64,000 nucleotides of DNA, taken from Monosporascus cannonballus. Taxonomy: Eukaryota > Ascomycota > Sordariomycetes > Xylariales. The stretch spans positions 65,009-129,008 of the forward strand of contig QJNS01000039.1 of NCBI GenBank assembly GCA_004154925.1. Reading direction: 5' to 3'. Both the position numbers and the translations under genes were made by a program. The notes below the pieces were generated by a model, which was not told the origin of the DNA, did not search any database, and saw only the letters and a program-made list of their open reading frames with translations. This document shows, piece by piece, positions 22,260-34,049 of this stretch; position 1 is the stretch's first letter, and the number at the start of each line of letters is the position of its first letter.

Positions 22260-25200
22260 GGATATTAAATAAAGCAAAATAAATTAAAAATTGTTATATT
22301 ATAAATAATATAATTTTATATGTTAAAACATAATAAATATTTAAAATTATAAGAAATTATAAGTAAGTAAATAATATTAATTATATATTAAATAATTATA
22401 ATAATTATAATAATTATATTTAATATATATTTAATTAAAATAATTTTATAAATTATATTAAGAAATTTATAATAAAATATAAACCTCGTATATTTTATAC
22501 ATAATTATTAAATTCCTTTTTTATATATTATTATTTTATTATAAAAAAATATCGTTAATTTTATTATTTATACCTAATACATTATATAAATTTAATAATT
22601 TACATAATTATAATTACATAATCCTAAAATTTATCTATATTTTGATTTTAATTAAATATATTACCTTAAGATATTTTTATAATTTATTAATTATTTGTAA
22701 ACTTTATTCGTATATTATAAATTTTTATATATTCCTTATTTATATTAATAAAATATTCAGCAATTATTTAACATACGAATTTTATCTTATTTACTATATT
22801 TTATATCTTTTATTTATATTTTTAATTTGAATTAAGCCCAATTTGTATCGGTTCACTTATAATAATATTAAATCATTTAATTATAATTATTTATTTATAT
22901 AGATTTAATATTATGCAATTATTATAATAATATAATTATTATTTAATAAAGCAAAATATAATAATCGTATTTGGAAAATATATGGCGATTTAGCAAAAAA
23001 TTAAACCGTATATAAAAACCGTAATAATATTAAATTAACTTTCGATACGAATTATATTAATTACGGCGCTATTTTTCGTATCTTATTTTCTGTTATATAT
23101 ATTATTTTTCCGAATTTTGCACTAGCTTATAAAATAAATTTCTTTTAAGTTAAACGATTATTCGATAAAATCCTAGTACTATAAGTTTTTTATAAGGTAA
23201 ATTTTATTATTATATACCAAAAAACGTAAATTACTTACCGTTATATATGTATTAACCCATATTTTACTTACGATAATCTCGAAATAACATTTAACTAAAT
23301 ATTACGGGATTTAGATTAAATATATATAATTTATAAAAAGTTAACAAAAAATGTATTTATATATTTTAATAATTTTTAAATTTCGTTTTTACTAAATCCC
23401 GAAATAATTATTAAATAAAATATAATATTTTTCGTTTTTTTCTTTATACGAAAATACAATAATAAAATTATTAAAACGGATAATACGGATTATTAAATAA
23501 TAAGTTTTTAAAACCGCAAAATAAACGGTTTCCATATTATAGATTTAACCGGCATATATTTTTTAAAAAACCGTATAATTGAAGCCGTTAAGCGTTTTCA
23601 GGAATTTATAATTTAAAACGATTTGTATAATATAAATAATATTAGGAATATGGTAATTTTATGGTTCCGATCAGGAAAAATACAAAACTGCAAAATATAC
23701 TATAATATATATTATGTAAACGTTATTTTTATAATATTAAACGAAAAAAGAATCCGCAATTATACGTAATTAACTGCCAAATAAATAACTTTATATAAAA
23801 ATTGAATTTTTAAGTACCGCGGTATATTGGGTATTAATATTAAGGATTTCGAGAATTACCCGGAATATCCAGTTATTATTATACTTATGTAAAATTTTAA
23901 TGCAAAAAAATTTTTAAAACCAGCCGAGAAAAAAACAAAAGAATCCTTAAAACCAACCGGGGACTTAGCTGCGCCGACAAAAAGAAAACGCGGTAAAAGG
24001 AAAAAAGCTAAACCCGGCCGTCAACCTTTATTAAGGGAACTAAAAAGCCTTAATTCGAAAAAATATAATTACTAAAATTTTTAACAAAATAATAATAAGG
24101 TATTTGGGCGGTTTCGAAAAATATTAATTAAAACCGTACGCCGATAAATATTAATTTTAATTATAAAAGGATAAAATTATAAAACATAATTAATAAAAAG
24201 TTATTATAAACCCGAAATTTTAAACGTTTCGAATTAATATTAATAAAAAAGGGAACGCCGGAATAATTATATTAATAACGAAAAAATAACTTTTTTAATA
24301 TTGGCGAAAGATTATTTATATTATTTATTTATTTGCATAATCGATTTTCTACCTTAATTATTTAACCCGAATTAAAATATTTTAAAGGTTAAAAAGGATA
24401 AAAATATTTTAAAATTTAATACGATAAATTCGAAAAAAACCGGAAAATAAAATTTAAATAATTTTAATTTGGCGTTGTAAATTAAAAGTTATACATTAAA
24501 GGGGAAATTTATTAATAATTGTAATAAAATATAATTCGAATTACGTAATACGAAATTCCGTTAATTTTCTTAATTAAAAAAATTATTATATATTTATTAT
24601 AATATATAATTAGTTCGAATTAAACCAAATTAATATTTTATATAAAACTTAACGAATTAAACATTAATAAAAATAATAATTTTAATAAGTAAATAATATA
24701 TTAAAAGTTTTAATTAATATTATGTAAATATTTATAATTATTTCATTTTATAATTACGATACCGTACCGAAATTAAATACCTTTTTTGTTATTAACTTTA
24801 ATTAAAATTAATAAAATTTCGTTTTTTGTTTTTTAACTTAATATCGCAAATATTTTTTTAATTTGCTATTAATATTATTATCCGATAAATATTGTTTATT
24901 TTTAATATGTAATTTTTGAATTTCGATAAAAATTATTATTTCGATTTTTTTTCCAATATATTATTTGTAAGGTCGGGTTATAAATTATTATATTTTGGCG
25001 ACGCCGGCAATTCTGATAACAATATAAAAATAAACAAATAAAACAAATATAAGTACGGTAACGAAAATAAGGTTAAAAGGTTAGAAATATTTGGAAACGA
25101 TATATTTTACGTTAACGTTATAAATAAAAACGACAAAATAAGTTTTTAATTAAAATTTTTTAATATATTACAAATTACGTATATAGGTATAGGTATTACC

Positions 25201-27400
25201 ATAACCGACATTACGATTTTAAATCGTAAAAGCGTAAAAATTATATATCAATTTAATATTTAAATTATTCGGATTACCGTTAAACCGTTAATTATTAATT
25301 TAAATTAAACGATTAAATGCGGTATACTTTAATTAAAACAGGGCGCGATTTAAAATAATTTTATAATTCTTTCCGATATTTATCAAATTTATAACGTAAT
25401 AATAATTTGTAATTTATATAAATCGGTTTACGGTATAAAAATATAACGCCGTTATTTCCAATTAAGTAAATTCCGCCGCCTGCAAAAAATTACTTATGCT
25501 TTTTATAAAATCAAACATATAACTTTGTCGTATATTATATATAACGCAAAAAACAGGCGGTTTTTTAAAATATCTTAATATTATTATTTTTTAAAACCGG
25601 GAACCGCCTTAATTAATTCGATTATATTTTGAATTAAATATAGATTTTTGATTTCGTTTAATTTATTTGGGAATTTATTAAATAAAAAACGTTTAAATTA
25701 AATAAAAATAAATATTTATTTTGCCGTTTTACTGTTAAACGGAAAAAATTACGTAAAAAATAATTCGTTTGCTTATCGTTTATACTAGAATTTTATTATT
25801 TCCCAAGTAACTGTTTTTATTAAATTAACTTTTAATTATTTTTATGCAAGTATTTTCGAATTTAAAGGCTTAAGTATATAAAAAAAGTTAAACGTATATA
25901 TATTATAATAAAGTTTAACTTAAATTAAGTTATTATTAATCTTTTTTAGTATAACAGCTTTATTTTTTTTAAATATGCTAAAATTATTTTATATACAAAT
26001 TTATTATTATATAATACGTATTATTAAGGCTTTATTTTTATCCGGTACCGTAATTCAAAATTATTTTATTTCGGAAGTTTAAAAATAATATTTTAACAGG
26101 CCGAAAAGTAAAATTAAAATTTAAGAATTATTTTATTTTAATCGAGATTATTCGTAATATATTCCGTATCGTTTTTTTTATTATCCGAATCCGTTACGTT
26201 ATTTTTATTATAACCTTTATATTTTTATAGGTAATACGGTTTTTAACTTCCCAGGCCTAGATTTTTTTAATTATTTTATCCTTTTTTAAAATAAATAATT
26301 CAGTTCTATATTTATTAAACGTTTAAGAAGATGCAAATAATATAACTTATTTTTAATTAATTATATTTAATTATTTATAATTACGAATTATTCGATTAAA
26401 TTATTATTATATATTTTTAATCGACAAACTTTACGATATATCATATTATATTATTTAATTAATATCCGGGATATTTATATTTAATTTAAAAATAATGATA
26501 AATATAATTATACGGATAAAATTACTTAATTATTTTAAATTATTATATATATAAACTTAATTTTTCTAAAGTATTTCGGAGTTATAAAATTTAATAACTT
26601 TTTTATAACATTTAATAAATATTCCCGGTTTATTATAATTTTCGCATTATTATTAATATAAATAATAATATAAGTAATAAAACGTAAGTTATTAAGCTGC
26701 ATTAAAAGGATATTATTTAATAATCTAGATATATTAAATATTAAAATATTTAAATACACTTAATTTAAATATTAAATTTTAGGTATAAGTAAAATAATAA
26801 TATTGATTTTAGGACGATTAATATTAAAACGCCGGATTTTCGCCTTATAACCATATTTAATTAAGTTGTCGATTTAACGAAAACCGCCATATTTCGTAAT
26901 TTCTTTTATAATAATACTAACAATTATTATATACGTAAATTAATATATATAAATAAATAAAGTAAAACGTAAATTACGGATATTAATATATTTAAGCCGT
27001 ATATCTTTTTATTCTGATAATAAATATATTTTGTTAATAATAATTAAACCATATTATCGTTAAAAAATAAAACTTAATATAATAATTTGGAATTAATCGT
27101 TTAATATTTATTTAAAATTAAAAATAATATAATAATATCGTCCGGTAATTATATAATCAAATATTTCTGGGTTAAGTTTTTTTTATATTCGCAAATATTA
27201 CAATAAAGATTTAATATAAAATTATTAATATAAAAATTGGTTATTTTCCCGTTAACTTAATTAATAATATAATTTAAAAAATAATTAAAATAATTATTAA
27301 AAAAAGGTTTAAATAATTAAGGATTTTCCGAAACTTATTTTAATAACAAAAAAAATATTAAGTTTTCCGAAAACCAAATTATATACCATATCGATTTATT
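22260..27400. other. RIPed AT-rich DNA; one faint basic coding-like stretch
   Basis: Extremely AT-rich with few C/G. At about 23480-24075 the plus strand has longer open segments, one reading GFHIIDLTGIYFLKNRIIEA and, near 23960, a basic APTKRKRGKRKKAKPGRQP run resembling AT-hook tails of chromatin proteins or transposases. No catalytic motif could be assigned. Elsewhere I see nothing above noise. Confidence 0.4.
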
Positions 27401-27419
27401 TTTTTTATTAAATACGGCC

Positions 27420-27700
27420 TTACTTGCTAAATATTACGTTTAATATAAGGCGAATAAATTAACGACGCAAAGTCTCTATAAGGTTATCGGCCATATATAT
27501 AATGTTAGCATATAGGTTAATTATGTTTATATCGGCAAAAAACCGGTAAAAGTAATTAATAAAAATAAACGTTACGTTTTAAAAAATTAAATACTTAAAG
27601 GTTTAAGGTATTTGCCTTAAAATTTCGAATATATTATCCGTATTTGGTTAATTAGGAAAAAATATATTTTAAGATTTATTATAAGCGATTTTAAATTCTA
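27420..27700 (+). pseudogene. Copia-type (Ty1/copia) integrase C-terminal fragment
   Basis: The plus frame has LLNITFNIRRIN near 27430, in the place of the LLNRTP-type block. VNYVYIGKKPVKVINKNK then aligns with the HxRxFGCxAYVxI...K-x-x-K block, and YIIRIWLIRKKYILRF with the Y-R-I-W...K-K-x-x-R-x-R-D-V block. This order is characteristic of Ty1/copia integrase just before RT. No RT follows: non-RIPed sequence starts at about 28008, so the element is truncated or rearranged. Confidence 0.55.
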
Positions 27701-28007
27701 TATATTATTATTTTAACTTATAAAGTTATATTATTATTATGTTAGCTTAAAAAGATAAATAATTATAGCATATATTAATTAAGATTTTGGGCCATTTTTT
27801 TATTATAATAATTTTTATTTTATATTAATTAAAATTATTATTATATTAAAAAATAAAGATTTTAATTTTACGTTAAATTATAAAAGTTAAAATAATAGGA
27901 ATTTCGTAATTAGCATATATTATTAAAATTAACATTAATAATTTTTGCGAATTTGTATGGAAGCGTACTAAACGGAACGAAAAAATTACAATTTGCCATT
28001 AGGCCTT

Positions 28008-28152
28008 ATTTTGGAGGTTTTGTTGTTTTTGTAAGTATTATTCTTAAAGAAGTTTAGCTGATACATTGGACCCCTGACAGATACTTTTTGATCAAAAGCT
28101 ATAGCTGTGGCTACGGCTGCTGCGCCGCAGGCGCAGCCATAACCTCCAAAAT
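28008..28152. repeat. 145-bp MITE-like hairpin with 12-bp perfect inverted ends
   Basis: ATTTTGGAGGTT at 28008-28019 is exactly complementary to AACCTCCAAAAT at 28141-28152. The inside is not RIPed and includes a GC-rich near-palindrome TGCGCCGCAGGCGCA (about 28120-28134). No coding. It could be an independent MITE or the right subterminal part of the 11-kb insertion. Confidence 0.65.
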
Positions 28153-28172
28153 GGGGTCCTGATCACGATGAG

Positions 28173-28445
28173 GCAATGAGCTAATAAGCCGGATTACCAG
28201 TTTACGGGTAGTAATCTAGCTAACAGGAATAGGATATATACGCTTATTAATTGCATAATTTAGATAGTTTTAGCTTGCAACATTCATTAATACCAATCGT
28301 ATATAATATCGTTAGCCAAGGCACCTTTGGTATTACGAGACGTGACACGTTACTATATCTATTATTCAGATTCCCACGATATTCCTGCCAACATAAACCC
28401 GTACGACTAAGGTTTAATAATTGGTTAAACCGCCCAGCCGTCACG
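28173..28445 (+). repeat. B1 3' LTR, right part
   Basis: From CAATGAGCTAATAAGCCGG to CAGCCGTCACG; 28184-28445 corresponds base for base in length (262 bp) to 11471-11732 of the 5' LTR. It is less RIPed than the 5' LTR (for example GTACGACTAAGG against GTATAACTAAGG). Followed by TSD AAGGG (28446-28450). Confidence 0.9.
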
Positions 28446-28481
28446 AAGGGTGCTTTGGGTAACGAATTATTATTATAAGCT
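28446..28481 (-). repeat. M2 3' LTR, middle segment between B1 and D
   Basis: AAGGGTGCTTTGGGTAACG through TATTATAAGCT matches 46538-46578 in the M3 LTR and the M4 LTR near 61813. The first 5 bases are the duplicated B1 target; the last 5 (28477-28481, AAGCT) are the target of element D. Confidence 0.85.
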
Positions 28482-28687
28482 TGTGAGAATACAGCCCCTA
28501 TAAGGATAAGGCTGGTAACCGACCAGCCACCGATCAGCCACCGACCCACTTACTAGTATAAATCCACTATCTGGCAACTAATAAAAAATATCAGATAAAA
28601 ATAACTTAATATATTTACTTCTTAAAATCTGCTTTACGACTAGTCGGAAATTACCTTACCCAGCTTATAGTTATCCATTATTTTATA
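28482..28687 (+). repeat. Element D 5' LTR (LTR-A)
   Basis: TGTGAGAATA to CCATTATTTTATA. The first half is nearly un-RIPed and the second half carries several C-to-T/G-to-A changes (AGATAAAAATAAC against AGATGGAAGTAAC elsewhere). A TATA box, TATAAAT at 28557-28563, fits the promoter for the genomic RNA. Confidence 0.92.
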
Positions 28688-28739
28688 ATTTTTCCATTTG
28701 TTACAAAAAATAACGCAATAATTACCAAAAGCAAAGCTT

Positions 28740-29985
28740 ACCGATTATAAAACAAACCTAAGTTATTAGTCGAAAAGACCGCCGATCGGAACCTAACCGA
28801 CAAACGATCGATCACGGTACGGGAATAGACGAAAAAGCTTATAACGGAACCCTAACGGGCAAAAAATTATGGTTTCCGGCATCCCGAATTACCTTATATA
28901 TATAATAAGGATACGTCCCGATAACCATTAATTAAACGGTCAGAAAACGGGCGTAACATAATAAACGCGTCCCGGAATTTAAAACCAAAAAAAGTTAAAC
29001 CCTTTAATAATAACCAAATTTTGGAAATTATTTATTAATAAAACAAATAATATTCGGAATTATTCCGATAATTGGCCGAATAATAAGTAATAACATAAGT
29101 TAAAAAAACAAAATTTTATAAGTTAATTACGATATTATTGCAAAAACTTAAAGGCAATAAATAAATACCGCGTTATAATTGCCCGAAATTTTCCAAACGT
29201 ACGTTAATTAAAAAAAAATAGATAAAAGTTATTACGGAAGCTTACGCCGAAAAATTAAGGCAAAATACCTTTATTTACATTTAATAGGCCATAAACTATA
29301 TAAACGTTTTTATTACGAACGTTTAGCGATTATACCGTATTATATTTAATTATTTTAATTACCAAAAAAAATTGAAAATAGAAAAAATATGGATTTTTAT
29401 CAAAAAGAATTACGCAAATCCTAATTTTTTCGATAAGGAATAAAAGGAAGAATTTATAAAATTGCGATAATAAGCCAATTAATTACCGTTAAACTTTTAC
29501 GTTAAATAAAAATTCCTAATTTATAAAATAAATCCTTTAAACGTTTTTAACCCGGAAAACGATTAGGATAATAAATATTTTATTTTTAATTATTTTTATA
29601 AATTAATATTAAGGTTATAAAATATTTTATTATAAAAAAACGTTAAATTAAAATAAATTAATAACATAATAAATAAGGTAAAATATTATTAAAATATCTA
29701 AAAAAAGCAAAAAAAATGATTATTTTCCGCCAAAGATATTAATAAGGATAAACGATTTTACTTTAATATTTTTAAGAAAAGAAATTTCTAAAGCAAATTA
29801 AAAATATCGTATAAGAATAATAAGGACCGCAGGTATTTTTATAATCGAAAGGCAAATAATCGCCGATTTAATTCCGATTAAAGTAAATCCGTACAACTTA
29901 ATATCCTTAATTTTTATAAAAACTTATTTAAATATTATAATTATAAAAAGTTAAATTATAAAAACGTAAATTGCAAATTAAAAAA
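28740..29985 (+). pseudogene. Element D gag with zinc knuckle
   Basis: Nucleocapsid end at about 29932-29976 reads YYNYKKLNYKNVNC, a CX2CX4HX4C knuckle in which only the last Cys survives and the others are Tyr. The upstream matrix/capsid part is degenerate, with stops in every frame. Confidence 0.65.
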
Positions 29986-30199
29986 AATACAAAAACCTTA
30001 TTATCCCGGCCATACGGAAACCGATTTCCGAAAACCGTATAGAACATTATAATATATAACGATAAATTAAATTAATCCTTAAACGTAAACCCAAAAAAGG
30101 AACCGGAATAAATATATATATCTAGTTTATTTCGGCTGATAACTATAAAACGGTTGGAATAAAGCCACCTTTTAAAAGGAAGGTACTTATTAAAAGAAA

Positions 30200-33100
30200 T
30201 ACGGGGGATACAACGGTATAAATAAATATAAATACCGGAATATAAATAAACATTATAAGCAAAAGATTAACGAAAAAATTTAACTTTTAATTAATTTTCG
30301 TAAATATTCCGGGCCTTATTAACATTAACGGCGCATATATCAAATGTTATAAGTTTTACGAAATTTTTGTTAACATAATAAATAATAATAAAAACAAACG
30401 AAAATTTAAGTAAATTTATTTTACAATATGCCGTAACCGGAAAATATCCGATTTCTTATTATCCAAACCCGGAATAAATAAATTAAGGATTTTGTTAAAT
30501 ATAATTATATATTAATAATTATACGGATTAAAACAAAATATTAATAAATAAAAAATTACAAACTTAATATCTTTTGGTAAACAAATTTATATTATTAATT
30601 TAATAAATTTAGCCAAAAAGTTAAACATTTCGAAATTCGGGAAATAATAAAAATAAAAAATAACCGATTTCCTTATATACCTAAAATTTTTCCGGTAAAT
30701 ATATTCCGAAAAAATAACGAAAAAAATATTTTAATTATTAGGGGCAAAATATGTAATAAATTTAATCCTAAGGAAAACGCCATTATTCGGCCCAATTTAC
30801 CTTATTTCGGAAACTTAAAGGAAAATATTCGAAAACGGATATAAAAATACCAATTTTATTTATGCTTAAGAAAAACGGCAGTTTCCGTTTATATATCGAT
30901 TATAAACGGTTAAATCGGGTAACGATAAAAAACCGAAATTTTTTATTTTTAATTTTAAAAGTAATAAATCGATTAAAGTTAATTAAGGTATTTTCGAAAA
31001 TTAATTTTAAAAATATTAATTATCGCATTAAAATTAAAAAAATCAATTAATAAAAAACCATTTTCCGAACGCGATATAAATAATTCGAATATACGGTTAT
31101 ATTATTTAATTTTATTAACGCTTTAATTACGTTTTAAGCTTATATATATAAAATATTAACTAGATTAATTAATTAAATATATATAATATATTTAAATAAT
31201 AAAATTATTTATTCGCATAACGAAAAAAAAGTATTTAAAATATTTCTAATTAATTTACGAACAGGTATTATAAGATTAATTATTTATTAAAAAATCCAAA
31301 TACGAATTTTTCAAAAAAAAAATTCTTAACATTTATAATTAATATTAACGGTTTGGAAATGGACCGCCAACAGGTTAATGCCATTAAAATATAGCTAAAA
31401 CCAAAATCAATTTATAATATTTAAATATTTTTGGAATTTATAAACCTTTATCGGAAATTTATCGTTTATTATTTGCGTATTACCGAACCTATTATTAAGT
31501 TTTTAAAAAGGGCTTAAGGCAAAAAAAAAATTCTAGTAACCCAAAAAAGTTAAAAAAACATTCCGAAATTTAAAAAAAAATTTTAATTAACAATTATTTT
31601 CCGATATTAAAATAATGCCAAAAATATTAAGAATAAAATAAACGTTTGGGTAAAAGCTATATTAAGGATATTTTTATAAAAATACGGAAAATATTAATAC
31701 CTCATTATATATTAATTGCAAAAGCTAAATTTAACCGAAAAACGATAAGTTATAAAATAATAAGAATTATTAGCGATTATAAAAAACTTAAAATATTAAT
31801 AATAATACCTTAAAGGTACGGAAAAGAATTTCTTAATATTTACCGATTATATAGAGCTAAAAAATATAATAAAAACGCCGGCGCGTAACCTTAAAAAAAG
31901 TTAATCTAATAAATTTATTACTTTACGTAATTTGATTTTAAGACTTAATATTAATTAAATACCGTTAACCCGGCAGATAAACGATTTAAATACCGGGATT
32001 ATATATTACGAAAAATCGCGTATAAAAATATAATTTTTATATTATTTAAAAAATTCGAATTTACGAATAATATTCCGAAAAATATACGGAAAATGGTTAT
32101 AAATATATAACGCGATTTAAAGTATTATAAAAAGGTAAAAGGTATTATAAAAGTAACGTAAAATTTGTTTATTATAAAATTTCCAGATAAATTTTGGATA
32201 ACGGAAATTTAAATAATTATTATCTGCGTAAAAAAAGCGGAAAACCCTTATTATACGATCGTAAGAAACTTTCGAAAAAAAAGGAAAATAAGAAATTATA
32301 TATTTACCGAATTTATTATTTGCGAATAATAATATAAATATAAATTATAATAATAATACGATTAACGGTTAAATAACAATAATCGTAAATTATAACCGTA
32401 TTACGATTAGATTTCGAGAAATTTAGGAAGGACGAAATTAATATTAAAGTTATTATTTATAATTAATACGTTTTACGATTTTTAGCGAAAAAACTAGCTA
32501 ACAATAAAATGGCATTTTAATCCAAAATTTCTTAATAATTTTGCGATTAAATTCGAAGGTTATAAATTATGGATTTAAATATTATAAAATTAATACGGAT
32601 AATTAAATGTTAAGCCGGAATAAAAAAAGATATTTTTTAAATTTAAATTAGGTTTTATATTATCGGGATAAATTCTTAATTTTATTATAAGGCGTTTTAC
32701 GGAAATAATTAATTAATTAATATTATAATAATTTAAAAGCAAAATATATAGGATATATTTATATATTAAAATTAATAATTAAAAAGTTTTATTAAAAAAT
32801 ATAACAAATAATATCCGAAAATATATTAAGTAATATTCAAATTATTAAAATATAATAAAATTACCTTATAAATTATATAGATAATTATAATCCTTATTAT
32901 TACCTAAATAACCTTTTTAAAAAGTTTCGTTAAATTTTATTGCGGGATTTTTTAAAAGCCTAGGTATAAACAGGATAAAATATAATGTAATCCTGGTAAT
33001 CGTCGACCGCTTTACGAAATTAGAATTATTTATTTTTACGGTTAAAACCTTAATCGTAACCGAATTCGCCTATTTATTTTATAACAAAGTTAAATATAAA

Positions 33101-33990
33101 TTTGGTACGCCAGCCGGAATTATTAACGATAAAAATAAATTATTAATAAATTGATTCTGAGCGGAATTTTGCAAAAAACGAAAAATAAAACGGCAAATGT
33201 TAATTATTTATTATCCGTAAATCAATAAATAAACGGAACGTACTTATTAAGTTTTAAAATATTATTTTCCTAATTACGTTAATAAATATTAAGATAATTA
33301 AATAAAGTTATTATAAAATACGGAATTTACATATAATAATATGCGAATTACGTTTACCGGCCGTTTTCCGTTCGAAACCTTATAAAAATACTATTTAAGG
33401 ATAATAAAATATTTTTTATAAAGATTTAAGGAATAAATATAAGGAGTTAAAAAACGTTTCGAAAAAATAACGGTTATTCGTTAAGTAATATATAAATATT
33501 CGGAGAAAATAACGGTAGCCCAAAAGAAATATTATGATTAATATTATACGCTTATAAAATTTTAATTAAAATAATAAGTAAATCTATTAATTAAAAACTT
33601 TAAATTTAAAAATAAAAAACTTATATTTATTTGTATTTGGGTTACGATTAAAAAATAAATAAGTTCCTAAACGTATAAAGTAATTTTTTTATTAAATATT
33701 AACAAATATATAATATATTATTAATATTTTTATTAAATTTATAATGTAATTAAGAACCGGGCAACGTTCAGATGGCGTAATTAAACCTAATAAAAAAATA
33801 AGAAAAATAAATAATAAAGGATATCGTCCGTTACAGAGATAACCGGGGGTAACGCGAATATCTAATTAAATAAAAAAGCTGGCCCGCTAAGTATAATACG
33901 TAAAAACCCCAAGAATATTTTAAAAATGCGTTTAAGATATTATAACGTTACGAAAAAAAGTTAAATACGTAGATAAGAAAAAAGATAATT
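30200..33990 (+). pseudogene. Element D pol: protease, RT, RNase H, integrase, chromodomain
   Basis: RT start is open at 30862-31050, with LYIDYKRLNRVTIKN, the gypsy RT block. RNase H about 31570-32000. Integrase has ILVIVDRFTKLELFIF near 32995-33045, FGTPAGIINDKN near 33090-33130 and YYPQINK then TERT near 33210-33240: the D, D and E surroundings of a DDE integrase. A chromodomain at about 33830-33970 reads YLIK, stop, KSWPAKYNT, stop, KPQE, that is the Y-L-V-x-W-x-x-W-P...T-W-E-P signature with both Trp turned to stops. Non-functional. Confidence 0.85.
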
Positions 33991-34049
33991 TAAAAATTAT
34001 AAGGTAATAATAACCCGATCGGAAATTAATCGCCTAATAATTATAAGAA

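Larger units (their letters stand above)
17105..28172. mobile_element. About 11-kb insertion in B1 3' LTR, possible large DNA transposon or composite
   Basis: The LTR is interrupted with a direct repeat YAATGAGCYAAT on both sides (about 17096-17107 and 28174-28185), longer than the 5-bp TSDs of the retrotransposons here. The ends show weak inverted similarity: CCTCAGCTAGCTCAGGCC from 17108 against CCTCATCGTGATCAGGACC, the complement of the right end. TSDs of 8-12 bp are typical of MULE or hAT-type DNA transposons, but I could not recognise a transposase. The interior is mostly RIPed AT-rich DNA containing copia-like fragments, so it may be several nested elements. Confidence 0.5.
11323..28445 (+). 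mobile_element. Gypsy-B copy B1 (with an 11-kb insertion in its 3' LTR)
   Basis: Ty3/gypsy chromovirus in plus orientation inside the M2 LTR, with TSD AAGGG on both sides. Order: 5' LTR (11323-11732), gag, protease, RT, RNase H, integrase with a large internal deletion, chromodomain, antisense gene, 3' LTR. The 3' LTR is in two parts, 16959-17104 and about 28173-28445, separated by a separate insertion. Subtracting that insertion the element is about 6.1 kb. RIP is heavy in the coding part and light in the LTRs. Confidence 0.88.

Noticed and set aside
22642..22830. 62-codon open frame rich in Ile, Leu and Tyr
   Set aside because: Composition is that of random AT-rich DNA; no start context or homology.
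26535..26759. 74-codon minus open frame
   Set aside because: Ile/Asn/Leu-rich noise typical of RIPed DNA.
28247..28549. 100-codon minus and 75-codon plus open frames across B1 LTR and LTR-A
   Set aside because: They cross LTR boundaries and a target-site duplication; chance frames in un-RIPed LTR sequence.
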